Assembly: GCA_009746045.1 (NCBI GenBank)
Contig: RPFO01000065.1
Span: 572,768 to 634,767 of the forward strand
DNA: 62,000 nucleotides
Source: Mesostigma viride
Taxonomy: Eukaryota; Streptophyta; Mesostigmatophyceae; Mesostigmatales; Mesostigmataceae
Direction: 5' to 3'
A program made the position numbers and the translations under genes. The notes under the pieces are model-generated. The model was not told the origin of the DNA and ran no database searches. It saw only the letters and a list, made by a program, of their open reading frames with translations. Of this stretch, positions 1-11,600 are shown piece by piece. How positions within the stretch are numbered: position 1 is the stretch's first letter; every line of letters starts with the position of its first letter.

Positions 1-409
1 CAGCGACACGGCAGGGTTGAATTCGGATCTTCTCGGCTCGCCCGCATGATGCGCACGGTTTCCGCACAAGCACAACTCCCAGCTGGCAGGGGAGGTAGCC
101 CCAGACGTCAGCTCGTGTCCACCGCACGACTTCAGCCCACCTTGATGCTCTGGATGTTGGAATGGAGGGTGCTGGTTGGCACGGTGTCGCGCGACCCCGC
201 AGTCTTGACCGCTGGGAAGCTAATGCCCTTGCCGCCGCCGTTGCCATACTCGTACCCGTGCGCAGGAGCGGCTGCATTACCAGGGCAAGCAATGAGCAGA
301 GCACCGGGTGGTGAGGGGTTGGGGGGAAGGGACGGCGTAGTAAGTATGCCAGAGATGCAGTAGTGCACGGAGGATACACAGAGGGATGGGTGTGGGGGGG
401 AGTGTGGGT
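1..409. other. no recognisable gene
   Basis: Short ORFs run on both strands, but none shows a recognisable domain and the reading frames overlap each other. It could be the end of a gene lying to the left. Nothing can be assigned. Confidence 0.4.
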
Positions 410-1012
410 GAGTGGTCGGTCGGTCAGTCGGTCAGCCGGTTGGTCGGTCGGACAGTCGGTCGGTCGGTCGGTCGGTCCGTCGGTCGGTCGGTCGGTCGGT
501 CGGTCGGTCGGTCGGTCGGTCGGTCGGTCGGTCGGTCGGTCGGTCGGTCGGTCGGTCGGTCGGTCGGTCGGTCGGTCGGTCGGTCGTCGGTCGGTCGGTC
601 GGTCGTCGGTCGGTCGGTCGGTCGGTCGGTCGGTCGGTCGGTCGGTCGGTCGGTCGGTCGGTCGGTCGGTCGGTCGGTCGGTCGGTCGGTCGGTCGGTCG
701 GTCGGTCGGTCGGTCGGTCGGTCGGTCGGTCGGTCGGTCGGTCGGTCGGTCGGTCGGTCGGTCGGTCGGTCGGTCGGTCGGTCGGTCGGTCGGTCGTCGG
801 TCGGTCGGTCGGTCGGTCGGTCGTCGTCGGTCGGTCGGTCGGTCGGTCGGTCGGTCGGTCGGTCGGTCGGTCGGTCGGTCGGTCGGTCGGTCGGGTCGGT
901 CGGTCGGTCGGTCGGTCGGTCGGTTGGTCGGTCGGTCGGTCGGTCGGTTGGTCGGTCGGTCGGTCGGTCGGTCGGTCGGTCGGTCGGTCGGTCGGTCGGT
1001 CGGTCGGTCAGA
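410..1012. repeat. (TCGG)n tetranucleotide microsatellite, about 600 bp
   Basis: Nearly pure TCGG repeats, with a few GTCGTCGG slips (near 583, 601, 794 and 825) and point changes toward both ends. All frames are open because the unit has no stop, so the long Ser-Val-Gly-Arg or Pro-Thr-Asp-Arg ORFs here are not genes. Confidence 0.97.
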
Positions 1013-2377
1013 TGGTCGGTCAGGTGGGTGGGTAGGTGGACAGGAAGCCTCAAGCCAGGGGAGGGGGGGGGGGGGGGAGCGGCAAGCAGGCAGTGTTGGG
1101 ATGCCAACTTGCAAAACAAGGGAGCAAACATGCAGCATTTCATCGGATGGCGGCCCCATCCTAGGGGCAGCCATTACAAGGCCACAAATAAAAACACAGG
1201 CAAGGTACGTGACAGAGCTATTGACCCAGGGTGAAGCATCTTTTCTTCATCAACGCACCCTCCACTCCCCGCCTGGTCATGGGACATGGGGGAGCACTGC
1301 AGGATGAACCAAGTAATGAAAGAATGTGTGTTGCAGGAGGTAAAAGCCTCGCCACGCAGAACAATATTTTGTGCATTGAGCTCGTACGGCTCAAAACTGC
1401 CAAGAGGCACACGGAAAAGCTGCTGAAGACTAGCTAGGCCCATTCTGCACATCAAGGGGTGCTTCACGTCCCCAAGAAAGGTACCTTTGTACCACCCCCC
1501 ACCCCCACCCCCCACCCCCCACCCCCCACCCCGCGAATTCAGGCCCACTAGCATGGTAAAATTCGGGCAAATACGCCGGAGCCTGAAAGGGACGGGGGAA
1601 GGGGGAACGTACATAATTGGAGGTTAGTCGAACCGATAAGCCCCACTTTCCCCCCCCTCCTGCCTGCATAACGGATACATTGATCCGACGCTGGGGCAAA
1701 TGCTCACCGCTGCTACTGGCCATCGCGTCAATTGACGACGGCATCGCGATGGTGCTTGTCGAGAACACCCTGGACATTTCCTGCAAATTCGGAGAAGGAT
1801 TAGGGTCCTTGAAGGTTTTTGGCCGTTAGATGTTAATTGATAGCAGAAGGTAAGGTTCTAAAGGTGACGTGATACGACGTTCGGACGGACAATCCTAAAG
1901 CGTGCTATTACCTGGCAATGCCAGAGAAGGGACTTGTTGAGTGCCAGCAAGGTTTCTCCCGAGTAGCCTCCCCGACCGCCACCACATGACTGCCGGACAT
2001 GCATTTCATCCACCGGCTCGCTAGCTGCAGAAGGCTCATAAGCTACATTCCCTGAATTGAGGGATGAACGCGCATTACCTATCGCAACTTGTGTCACCGA
2101 AACCAGACATGTTCTTTCGCCGAATTACAGTCAAGAAAAGCCTGCCGCTATGGCCAAGTTCCGAGCATCCCGTTCAAGGCTTTCATCCCCAACACAACTG
2201 CTCGTGGCATCCGAGCAGCGAAGGCATCGCTGGAATTCTGAGCGGTCTTTCTTGTGCTTGCCGCTGTTTCCTTTCCGCCTAGTTAGTTTCGCGCGTTGCT
2301 GCAAATAATCGGCTGTCACAACCAATTTACTTTCATTCCGACAAGCAAGGCACGTTGCTCGCAAATTCCACAACCAA
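1013..2377. other. unassigned stretch with a C-rich run
   Basis: A G run at about 1062-1077 and a CCCCCCA-type run at about 1493-1531 are the only marked structures. The ORFs are short and unrecognised. Confidence 0.4.
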
Positions 2378-2630
2378 GTCAGTCAGTCAGTCAGTCAGTC
2401 AGTCAGTTTATTATTACCACGCCGGGGCTCCAGTTCAGTTCGCGCCGGGGGGTCCGGGGAGCTCCCGTGCATCATGTGTCCTGGATCCCCAGCACGTTTG
2501 TGCGAGGTAGTACGTCCACATGTCGCTTGAGGGGGTACAGTGTCGTATTGCCAGATGACCGCCGGTACGCCGGTGTGAAGCCGGTGTAAACTTTTCAACG
2601 CCAGGCGCCCGTGCCTGGCGCCCCGTCGTC
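2378..2630 (-). repeat. possible retroposon 3' end with (TGAC)n tail
   Basis: A run of seven to eight AGTC units (about 2378-2407) abuts a GC-rich segment. Read on the minus strand, the segment ends in a TGAC tail, the way LINE and SINE copies elsewhere in this window end in short repeated tails. No protein domain is visible. The element class is inferred only. Confidence 0.3.
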
Positions 2631-2708
2631 CGCGCGCCGGTCCTGGTCAGTGGTCACTATAATCTACAGTAGGCTCCATGATTGTCTCTCCATGTACATA
2701 CAGTAGTC

Positions 2709-3828
2709 TAGGGTTGGGTCCACGAGTACTAAGTCCACGAGTAGAAAAGGCGAGTACCGAGTAGTGAGTACTACTCACTACTCGGTACTCGACATTTTTT
2801 TGGAGCCCGAGTAGTACTCGGTACTCGTACTCGCCGACTTTTTTTAGCCCGAGTAGTACTCGGTACTCGTACTCGCCGACTTTTTTTAGCCCGAGTAGTA
2901 CTCGGTACTCGTACTCGCCGACTTTTTTGAGCTCGAGTACTACTCGCTACTCGTACTCGCCGACTTTTTTGAGCTCGAGTACTACTCGCTACTGGTACTC
3001 GTGAAAGTATCAGATACTCGAGTAGTACACGAGTAGTACTCATGAACCTGAGATGGTCGAGTAGTACTCGAGTAGTACTCATGTTCTGAGGACAATCATC
3101 ATGGTTGTCATGAATAGCGAGACATTCGACACTGACGGGTCGACACTGGCTGGCCCGGCCTCACAAGTTCGCAGCCGGCTCGGAAAGGAAAAATGCCACC
3201 CACTGCCCTGCCCACGGCTACCGCCGCCATCATTCTCTTCTTGTCATCATGTCGGACTTGCAAGGCTGTTGAGCATTATTATTTATTTGTTGTTCCGAGG
3301 GGTGCGGCTTACTCCTTGTTGACGGGGAAACAAGTTTATCTTCATAGCTATATTAATGTTTATTGTGACAATAAACATTAATATTTGTTGTCTCTTTTCA
3401 TAAAGTATTGTTATTTTCAGAAAGTATATATATATTTGGCCCGTTACTTCATAGTTTTTTTTGGAAATTTTAGGGAAATTATATCAGCCAATAGTATCGC
3501 AGGTACTCGAGTAGTACTCGAGTACTACTCGGTACTCGTACTCGCCGGCTTTTTTTAGCCTGAGTAGTACTCGGTACTCGTACTCGCCGACTTTTTTTAG
3601 CCTGAGTACTACTCGTTACTCGTACTCGCCTACTTTTTTGAGCTCGAGTACTACTCGCTACTCGTACTCGCCTACTTTTTTGAGCCCGAGTAGTACTCGG
3701 TACTCGTACTCGCCAAGTTTTTCTGAGCCCGAGTAGTACTCGGTACTCGTACTCGCCGACTTTTTTTAGCCTGAGTAGTACTCGGTACTCGTACTCGCTG
3801 CCAAAAATCCAGCGTGGACCCAACCCTA
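2709..3828. mobile_element. hAT-like non-autonomous element with palindromic subterminal repeats
   Basis: The ends are perfect 16-bp inverted repeats: TAGGGTTGGGTCCACG at 2709 and its complement ending at 3828. Near each end lie tandem 40-45 bp units built on the palindrome GAGTAGTACTC, followed by a T run (about 2760-3085 and 3500-3800). TACAGTA occurs next to both ends, abutting the right end and 3 bp away from the left, so the target duplication is imperfect. No transposase ORF is present. hAT elements typically have such YAGGG termini, subterminal repeats and 8-bp duplications. Class is inferred. Confidence 0.6.
3350..3384. other. near-perfect AT-rich hairpin
   Basis: ATTAATGTTTATTGT and its complement are separated by one base. 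It lies in the AT-rich centre of the hAT-like element, away from the subterminal arrays, so it is a separate inverted repeat. Confidence 0.7.
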
Positions 3829-4002
3829 TACAGTACTGGTACTTGACTAAAGACGAGGACTCGGTTACAGTGTTGTTTACTGTAACCAGGTGCGACACGC
3901 GAGGCGCCAAACTTTTAACTCTCGGTTTCCCGCGATTTTGCCGTGCCTAGGGACACGAAAGCGAAGTAGCGAACCTTCCCTCCGGCACGACTGCCCATCA
4001 TA

Positions 4003-4422
4003 TTGGCAAGTTACAATGGCTATGGTTCTTTCATACTGGAGATAATTATAACAACTGAAATCTCCGATTTGCAGCCTCACAATGTTGTAAGCACTCTACC
4101 GAAAGTCCTGGAGGCGCGCATCGATATGGCGGCTCAGGACATCTTGCTACATCTCGGGACGGGCTCTAACTCAAGCGGAGCCCGCACTGGCACCGCGGAA
4201 AAAGTTCGTTTGCTGGAAAAACGCTTGAGAGGAGGAGCTGAAGAGGTGCACGAAGGATTTGGTCAGCCCACGGTGACTTTGAGTGCTGTTATCCCAGATG
4301 TCCCGGCGCAGCTTCGCTTTGGAGCGCCGGAACAGAATGGAGTGTTGCGGGAAGTCGTAGAGGTCATCAACCTGTCAACAGATAACTCCGACGAGTCCGA
4401 CGCCGACGAAGATGTGAGCTAA
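4003..4422 (+). CDS. small hypothetical protein with acidic, SIM-like C-terminus
   Basis: A 139-codon ORF not explained by a repeat. No domain is recognised. The C-terminus carries VVEVINLS followed by a Ser/Asp/Glu run, which resembles a SUMO-interacting motif (hydrophobic core plus acidic flank). The middle is Arg/Lys/Glu rich and could form a short helix. It begins about 175 bp after the hAT-like element and could be one exon of a longer gene, or a chance ORF. No function is assigned. Confidence 0.35.
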   Translation: MASYNGYGSFILEIIITTEISDLQPHNVVSTLPKVLEARIDMAAQDILLHLGTGSNSSGARTGTAEKVRLLEKRLRGGAEEVHEGFGQPTVTLSAVIPDVPAQLRFGAPEQNGVLREVVEVINLSTDNSDESDADEDVS

Positions 4423-5265
4423 ACGATTCTCATGTTTCCTTCCCAGAATTGTACTTTTCATGAATTCACCGAGAAATCACTTCTTCGGGGACCGCCTATG
4501 GGACACGTGATGGCAGGATAAAAGCCCCGACAAGCATCGGCATTCTGGGTGTCTTCAATACGGCAGGACATCAGGGTCATGCCTACCTATTGTTGTCCAC
4601 CGTCACTAAGAACCCTTGTGTGTCGCTGTCTAGACACTGAAATGTTGGCACCCCATGCGAAATCGATATTTCGTACCCTACCCTGAAATAGGGGGCGTGC
4701 GCTAGGATGCACTTGATTCGCGAGCAACACTGCAGCCGTTTGCGAGCACGCCGCCCTCACGTCACGTGCCGCAGCACCTCTTCCTTACATGATCCGAATG
4801 GGATGCTCCACTGGGCCTGGTTGGGCCCATGGAAGAGAGCAACCCTCTGGGTTGCCACCCGTGCTGGACATTTGTTATTGGCAGGTCATGATTGTAGACA
4901 TCCCCATGCCTCTGCACGCAGCTTATCAGATGGCATGGCAAGCAGGCCGACGTTTACTGTGGACCCAGAATGGTTAGGGTCGGTCACTTGTCTGCAATGG
5001 CCAGTGCTATGACCTGCTCTTTCCTTCTGGTTCATTCCTAAGGGCCCGCGGCCGCATGGGTGAGAGTTTGAGAGCTTGCCTCTGCATGCTCATAGCCAGC
5101 CTGCGGGCATTGCCTGCATCCATCTGCACACGTGCCCAACGCTTGGATAGACGCACCTATAGCTTGGAAGCTATATGGGGCATGGCAGGCCAGAAACGTA
5201 CTGGCAGGGAAGCTGTGTTGGCCCGGCTTCTTCCGTGGCTGGCTACACGACAGTCCGTGTCCATG
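4423..5265. other. no gene recognised
   Basis: Short ORFs only, without recognisable motifs or repeats. Confidence 0.35.
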
Positions 5266-5386
5266 TGCACGGGTGTGCACGGGTGTGCACGGGTGTGCAC
5301 GGGTGTGCACGGGTGTGCACGGGTGTGCACGGGTGTGCACGGGTGTGCACGGGTGTGCACGGGTGTGCACGGGTGTGCATGGGTGT
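5266..5386. repeat. 10-bp tandem repeat GTGTGCACGG
   Basis: About 12 copies, almost identical. The alternating purine-pyrimidine core GTGTGCAC is self-complementary in part. The frames are open because the unit lacks stops, so the long minus-strand ORF across it is an artefact. Confidence 0.95.
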
Positions 5387-5974
5387 GCATCCTTCTTGTC
5401 ATCCTTCCAACTCCATTTTCGTAAGGAAAGGTGAAGAAGGGGGGGGGGGGGCTTTGGGAGGGATTTAGTGACCCAAGCACACACCATCCATGTCCTGTCA
5501 TACATGTGTGAATCTGCCTCCACAAAGGGTGGGGGATAGCCTGACCCACGTACATGTATAGATTGCCCGTGGATGGCCCATGACTCATCAAGCGTCTGAC
5601 CTGTGGTTGGCACCCACTGCGCAGGTCGCGGCGTCGCATGTACTCCATGCGCAGCCACCCAGCGCGAAGAAGCAAAAGGTGGCCCCCGAGATGGGCAATC
5701 CCATGGCACCGGTGGGTGGTCACTGTAGTGTAGTATTTTGTGTGTGCATGTGTGTGTGCTTGGCGTGTTGCCATCCCACGTGTGTGTTCTTGGCGTGTTG
5801 CCATTGCATGCCCACCTGCTTGCCACGCGCAACCTGCGGGCTCTCGCCCATCCAGGGACGCATCCTCGCGCCACGCCGCGATGGTGATCCGTGCCAGGCG
5901 TGGTGATGGCGCCGCTGCGTAGAATTACACACCAGTTGCTGGCCCCTGCCACGCGAGCGAGCGAGCGCTGACCA
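5387..5974. other. no gene recognised; short G run
   Basis: Contains a G10 run near 5440 and TGTG-rich sequence near 5740-5800. Open frames on the minus strand are continuations of the satellite ORFs and carry no recognisable domain. Confidence 0.35.
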
Positions 5975-6770
5975 CAGGCGGCATGGGCTTGGCACCGCAT
6001 GAGGGCGCGAGCACGGACCGCGGGCGGCATGGGCTTGGCACCGCATGAGGGCGCGAGCATGGACCGCGGGCGGCATGGGCTTGGCACCGCATGAGGGCGC
6101 GAGCACGGACCGCGGGCGGCATGGGCTTGGCACCGCATGAGGGCGCGAGCACGGACCGCGAGCGGCATGGGCTTGGCACCGCATGAGGGCGCGAGCACGG
6201 ACCGCGGGCGGCACGGGCTTGGCACCGCATGAGGGCGCGAGCACGGACCGCGAGCGGCATGGGCTTGGCACCGCATGAGGGCGCGAGCACGGACCGCGGG
6301 CGGCATGGGCTTGGCACCGCATGAGGGCGCGAGCACGGACCGCGGGCGGCATGGGCTTGGCACCGCATGAGGGCGCGAGCACGGACGGCGGGCGGCATGG
6401 GCTTGGCACCGCATGAGGGCGCGAGCACGGACGGCGGGCGGCATGGGCTTGGCACCGCATGAGGGCGCGAGCACGGACCGCGGGCGGCATGGGCTTGGCA
6501 CCGCATGAGGGCGCGAGCACGGACCGCGCGCGGCATGGGCTTGGCACCGCATGAGGGCGCGAGCACGGACCGCGGGCAGCATGGGCTTGGCACCGCATGA
6601 GGGCGCGAGCACGGACCGCGGGTGGCATGGGCTTGGCACCGCATGAGAGCGCGAGCACGGACCGCGAGCGGCATGGGCTTGGCACCGCATGAGGGCGCGA
6701 GCACAGACCGCGAGCGGCATGGGCTTGGCACCGCATGAGGGCGCGAGCACGCACCACGGGCGGCATGAGG
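5975..6770. repeat. 46-bp minisatellite, about 17 copies
   Basis: The unit contains GGCATGGGCTTGGCACCGCA. Copies differ by single bases at a few fixed sites (for example ACCGCGGGC versus ACCGCGAGC or ACGGCGGGC). Because 46 is not a multiple of three, all three minus-strand frames spell the same 46-residue repeat and stay open, giving ORFs of up to 591 codons that I do not regard as genes. Confidence 0.95.
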
Positions 6771-6989
6771 GAGCAGGGCGGCCACAGGGTGCCTTGGCGT
6801 TATCATCCTCCAATCGATCTCGTGTGGGACATGATCACCCTCCCCTTACATGTGGGCCAACGTCTCAAGGGCCGCTGTCGCGTGGGCCAAAATTTCTTAC
6901 TGACGTCTGCCGGTTGTGGTTGGGGCGTCTCTTTTTTGTGCCTCTCCTGCGTATGATGATGATGTGATGCGTATGGGGTGGGGCCACAG

Positions 6990-8642
6990 CTGGCGCGCGA
7001 TGCAGCACCCAGCGGGGCCCTGGGTGCATCCAGTGCCCCCACGGCACCTGCAACCGCAACCGTGGTGGCGGCACCCACAACAGCAACCACGGTGGCGGTA
7101 GTTGCAACAGCAGAACTTGCCACCGCGAAAACAGTGACAGCCGTTACTGCGAGCGCAACAGGTGGGGCAGCAGCAACAGCAACAAATGCGGCAACAACAT
7201 CAACTGCAGCAACAACAGTGACACCGATGGAGACGGCATCTCCAAACCCGGCAGTTGCAGTCACAAGTGCTGCTCCGGCCACGCCCACCCCGACCATGCC
7301 GGCCGTCCGCGCATCTCCTTCACCCACGGCAGCCGTGCCCTACCGAGAACCCAACGTGGAGCGGATGGCGTCGCCGCGCGCCGCCACAACACCCGCTCCC
7401 GCGCCCGCGCCCGCGCCTGCCACCGCGCTGCCGCCCAGGGACCCTGGCGGGGCATCCGAGGCCCCCCCAGGGGCCGACCCTGCAGCGGCGGGCCCTGGCA
7501 CATCGACACCCAAGGAGGATGTTACGGCAGCCAGCACGCCGCATGAGGGTGGGGAGGGGAAGGGGGTGGCGAGTGGGGGTCCCCCCAAGCGGTCGTCTTC
7601 GGTTCTGAGAGAGAGGGACAAGGAGGGGCATGGGCACGGGCAAGGACACGGGAGCACGCCACCTGGCGGGTCAGGCCCGGTGAAGCTGGCGATTCGGAAC
7701 AGCAAGATCAGCCACTACTTCATGCCCGCGCACGCGGTGGGTGGCTGTTGCTGCTTGTGCTACGTATTGCTGTCATATGTGGTGTAACCACCTGTTCTGC
7801 TAGCATCCGTTCTGCTCCTAGAACATGTTCTTGTGCCCGCGCCTGCACGCCGTCTGGTATGGCAAGCAGGGGCATGTGCGGCACATGTGTGCATGCATGA
7901 CGTGTGCACTTTCTGCCTATGGACAGTAGTGAGCATGCATGCACAATAACGAATCTGAAAGTTGAAAGTTCCCATCTTTCCTAAAGAATTCGAAGACTTT
8001 TTATTAATTTAATTTTTTCGTAAATATGCACAGTAACCTTTTCCTTGGACCCTTGGATGCACATCATGTCATCATGGGGGAAACTCTATGCTCACCTGTG
8101 CCAGGCTCAACGATCTCATCCCCTGTGACCTTGGCGGTCCTCTCGAGACTTGAAGGGTTCACTGTGGGCAAGCAGGTCACCATGGTACTCCAACATAGCC
8201 CGTGACCTCACACCTTAGCTTTGCAATCGAATGCTGCGCAGGAGGATGTGGCATACCTTGATTATTGAGACCATAAAGAGCCGTTATATTATGATTATTG
8301 AGACCATAAAGAGCCGTTGCTCCCCTTTTCTTGTGATGTGCATCTGCTGCACAGATGGACGAGGATAAAGACAAGGACAAAGCCAAGGCTGCAGGCGGCC
8401 ACCACCACCATCACCAGCAGCAGCAGCAGCAGCAGCAACAGCGGGAGTCATCATCACCCCCTGTGAGGCGCACGCTCATGGTCCGCTCGTCCTCTCAAAA
8501 AGCCAGCGACAATGACGGGTCGCATTCGCGGTCAGGGTCGGAGGAGGGCGCGGGGGACGCCCACTCGGGCGGGTCCCACCCCGCGCGCGAGGGCAACCCG
8601 GGGACCGTCTCCAGCAAGGGCAGTCAAGAGCGGGCGGGCAAG
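6990..8642 (+). other. TLK: TLK N-terminal low-complexity exons
   Basis: The first exon (6990-7736) is Ala/Thr/Pro rich and ends with SKISHYF, matching the conserved KISDYF motif found in the N-terminal part of animal and plant TLKs. The second (8355-8642) starts with Asp/Lys repeats, then His5 and Gln9 runs, then a Ser-rich segment. Both exons are phase 0 at each splice. The His/Gln run is encoded by CAC/CAG repeats and is likely variable in length. Confidence 0.7.
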
Positions 8643-11600
8643 GTGGGTAGGGGGGCACAGTGTGGGGGGCGCAAGGTGGGTAGGGGCACGGTGTGTGCGG
8701 GCAAAGTGGGCAAGGGGGCTGATTGGGGGGGCGCAAGGCGGGTAGGGGCACAGTGTGTGCGGGCAAGGTGGGTAGGGGGGCAAATTGTGGGGGGCGCAAG
8801 GTGGGTAGGGGCACGGTGTGTGCGGGCAAAGTGGGTAGGGGGGCACAGTGTGGGGGGCGCAAGGTGGGTAGGGGCACGGTGTGTGCGGGCAAAGTGGGTA
8901 GGGGGGCACAGTGTGGGGGGCGCAAGGTGGGTAGGGGCACGGTGTGTGCGGGCAAGGTGGGTAGGGGGGCAAATTGTGGGGGGCGCAAGGTGGGTAGGGG
9001 CACGGTGTGTGCGGGCAAGGTGGGCAAGGGGGCTGATTGGGGGGGGCGCAAGGCGGGTAGGGGCACAGTGTGTGCGGGCAAGGTGGGTAAGGGGGCAAAT
9101 TGCGGGGGGCGCAAGGTGGGTAGGGGTACGGTGCGTGCGGTCAAGGTGGGTTAGGGGGGAGGAGATCGAGGCAAGGTTGTATAATGGGCGAGGATGTGTG
9201 GAAGGGAGTGGTTATGATCCGACATCGGTCGCCTCATGACGACTCAATCTCCTCCTTATCATGATGATTCCATCTCCTGACAATCAGGCCATGATGACCC
9301 GTGTTGTGCTATAGGAAGCGGAATGTTTGGGACATGCAGTGCACTCCCGCTCACCTGCTGGGCAGTCCTCCCATGCGCCTGCCCACCTGCCTCTCGTGTA
9401 TGCCGCGCAGCATGCCATCTAATATGCCACCCAGTATGCCCCATCACCACACCACGATCTCATCACAGTATGCGCATTCCTCCGAGATCCAAGCTTTCCA
9501 CAAGCGGCTGCAGCCCACTTGCTGCATTCTGTTTATGTTCCTAAGGAATAAGAAGGATTTTAACAGGTTATACTTTCCACCGTCCACAGCGGCGGCCTGA
9601 CCATGGTATGCTGGTTTCCCCCGTGCCTCCATCCCCCTCCCTCCACCCCTTGACTGGTTGCGCACCCCCTGCCTCGTCGCGCCCACTTACTCGCCCGAGA
9701 GCAGGCCAATGCAGGCCTTGTGTCCGAGATTGAGCGGTTGAAGCGCTGGCTGGCCGCGTCCGAGGTGGGCGTAACAACAGCATGAGTTTATTAAGTTGAA
9801 TGCATAGGCCGCATCAGAGGTGAGAGCGTGTGCGCAAAGCACAGAACATCACCGAGACAGGATAGGGTCCGACCCGCACCCGACAAACGTGTATAGGGCC
9901 CGAGGGGGCCACACCGGCACTGGATGGGTTTGGCCCCGGCACACGATGGTGGGGATCTGCTCCACGCGATGGTGGGGTCGCGTCTCCTCTCCTCCCTGTG
10001 CTCTTGGAGTTGGACACAAGATGGCCGACTGCGGGGGTGGGCTGTGAAGAGAACGATGTCTCCACAGAAGGCCACTGTCCCCACAAGTACCGCGAGGGGA
10101 TGTGGAGGCCCATGGCACCTTGCCCAACTCCCTCGCCTTGCCCATGACACCTTGGCCCAACTCCCTCACCGTGCCTCATCCAGTTTCCTGCCTATGCCTC
10201 ACCCTCTACCTTCAGTGTGCCTCGCCCCTATTCCCTAGACATGCCACACCCTATTCCCTAAGTGTGCCTTGCCCTATTCCCACGACATGCCTCACCCTAC
10301 ATGCTCACCTCTACCTCATATATCCCCTACCATGCGCACTCCCCCACCCTCACCTATCCCCTACCATGCGCACTCCCCCACCCTCACCTATCCCCTACCA
10401 TGCGCACTCCCCCACCCTCACCTATCCCCTACCATGCGTACTCCCCCACCCTCACCTATCCCCTACCATGCGTACTCCCCCACCCTCCCCTATCCCCTAC
10501 CATGCGTACTCCCCCACCCTCACCTATCCCCTACCATGCGCACTCCCCCACCCTCACCTATCCCCTACCATGCCCACTCCCCCACCCTCACCTATCCCCT
10601 ACCATGCCCACTCCCCCACCCTCACCTATCCCCTACCATGCGCACTCCCCACCCTCACCTATCCCCTACCATGCGCACTCCCCCACCCTCACCTATCCCC
10701 TACCATGCCCACTCCCCACCCTCACCTATCCCCTACCATGCCCACTCCCCCACCCTCACCTATCCCCTACCGTGCCCACTCCCCCACCCTCACCTATCCC
10801 CTACCGTGCGCACTCCCCCACCCTCACCTATCCCCTACCATGCGTACTCCCCCACCCTCACCTATCCCCTACCATGCCCACTCCCCCACCCTCACCTATC
10901 CCCTACCATGCGCACTCCCCCACCCTCACCTATCCCCTACCATGCGCACTCCCCCACCCTCACCTATCCCCTACCATGCGCACTCCCCACCCTCACCTAT
11001 CCCCTACCATGCGTACTCCCCCACCCTCACCTATCCCCTACCATGCCCACTCCCCCACCCTCACCTATCCCCTACCATGCGCACTCCCCCACCCTCACCT
11101 ATCCCCTACCATGCCCACTCCCCCACCCTCACCTATCCCCTACCATGCGCACTCCCCCACCCTCACCTATCCCCTACCATGCCCACTCCCCCACCCTCAC
11201 CTATCCCCTACCGTGCCCACTCCCCCACCCTCACCTATCCCCTACCATGCGCACTCCCCCACCCTCACCTATCCCCTACCATGCCCACTCCCCCACCCTC
11301 ACCTATCCCCTACCATGCCCACTCCCCCACCCTCACCTATCCCCTACCATGCCCACTCCCCCACCCTCACCTATCCCCTACCATGCGCACTCCCCCACCC
11401 TCACCTATCCCCTACCATGCCCACTCCCCCACCCTCACCTATCCCCTACCGTGCCCACTCCCCCACCCTCACCTATCCCCTACCATGCGCACTCCCCCAC
11501 CCTCACCTATCCCCTACCATGCGCACTCCCCCACCCTCACCTATCCCCTACCATGCCCACTCCCCCACCCTCACCTATCCCCTACCATGCGCACTCCCCC

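Noticed and set aside
363-1307. Ser-Val-Gly-Arg repeat protein
   Set aside because: Pure TCGG microsatellite, equally open in all frames.
5038-6813. 591-codon minus-strand ORF with Cys/Pro/Ala repeats
   Set aside because: Produced by the 46-bp and 10-bp satellites; the unique flanks have no domain and no splice support.
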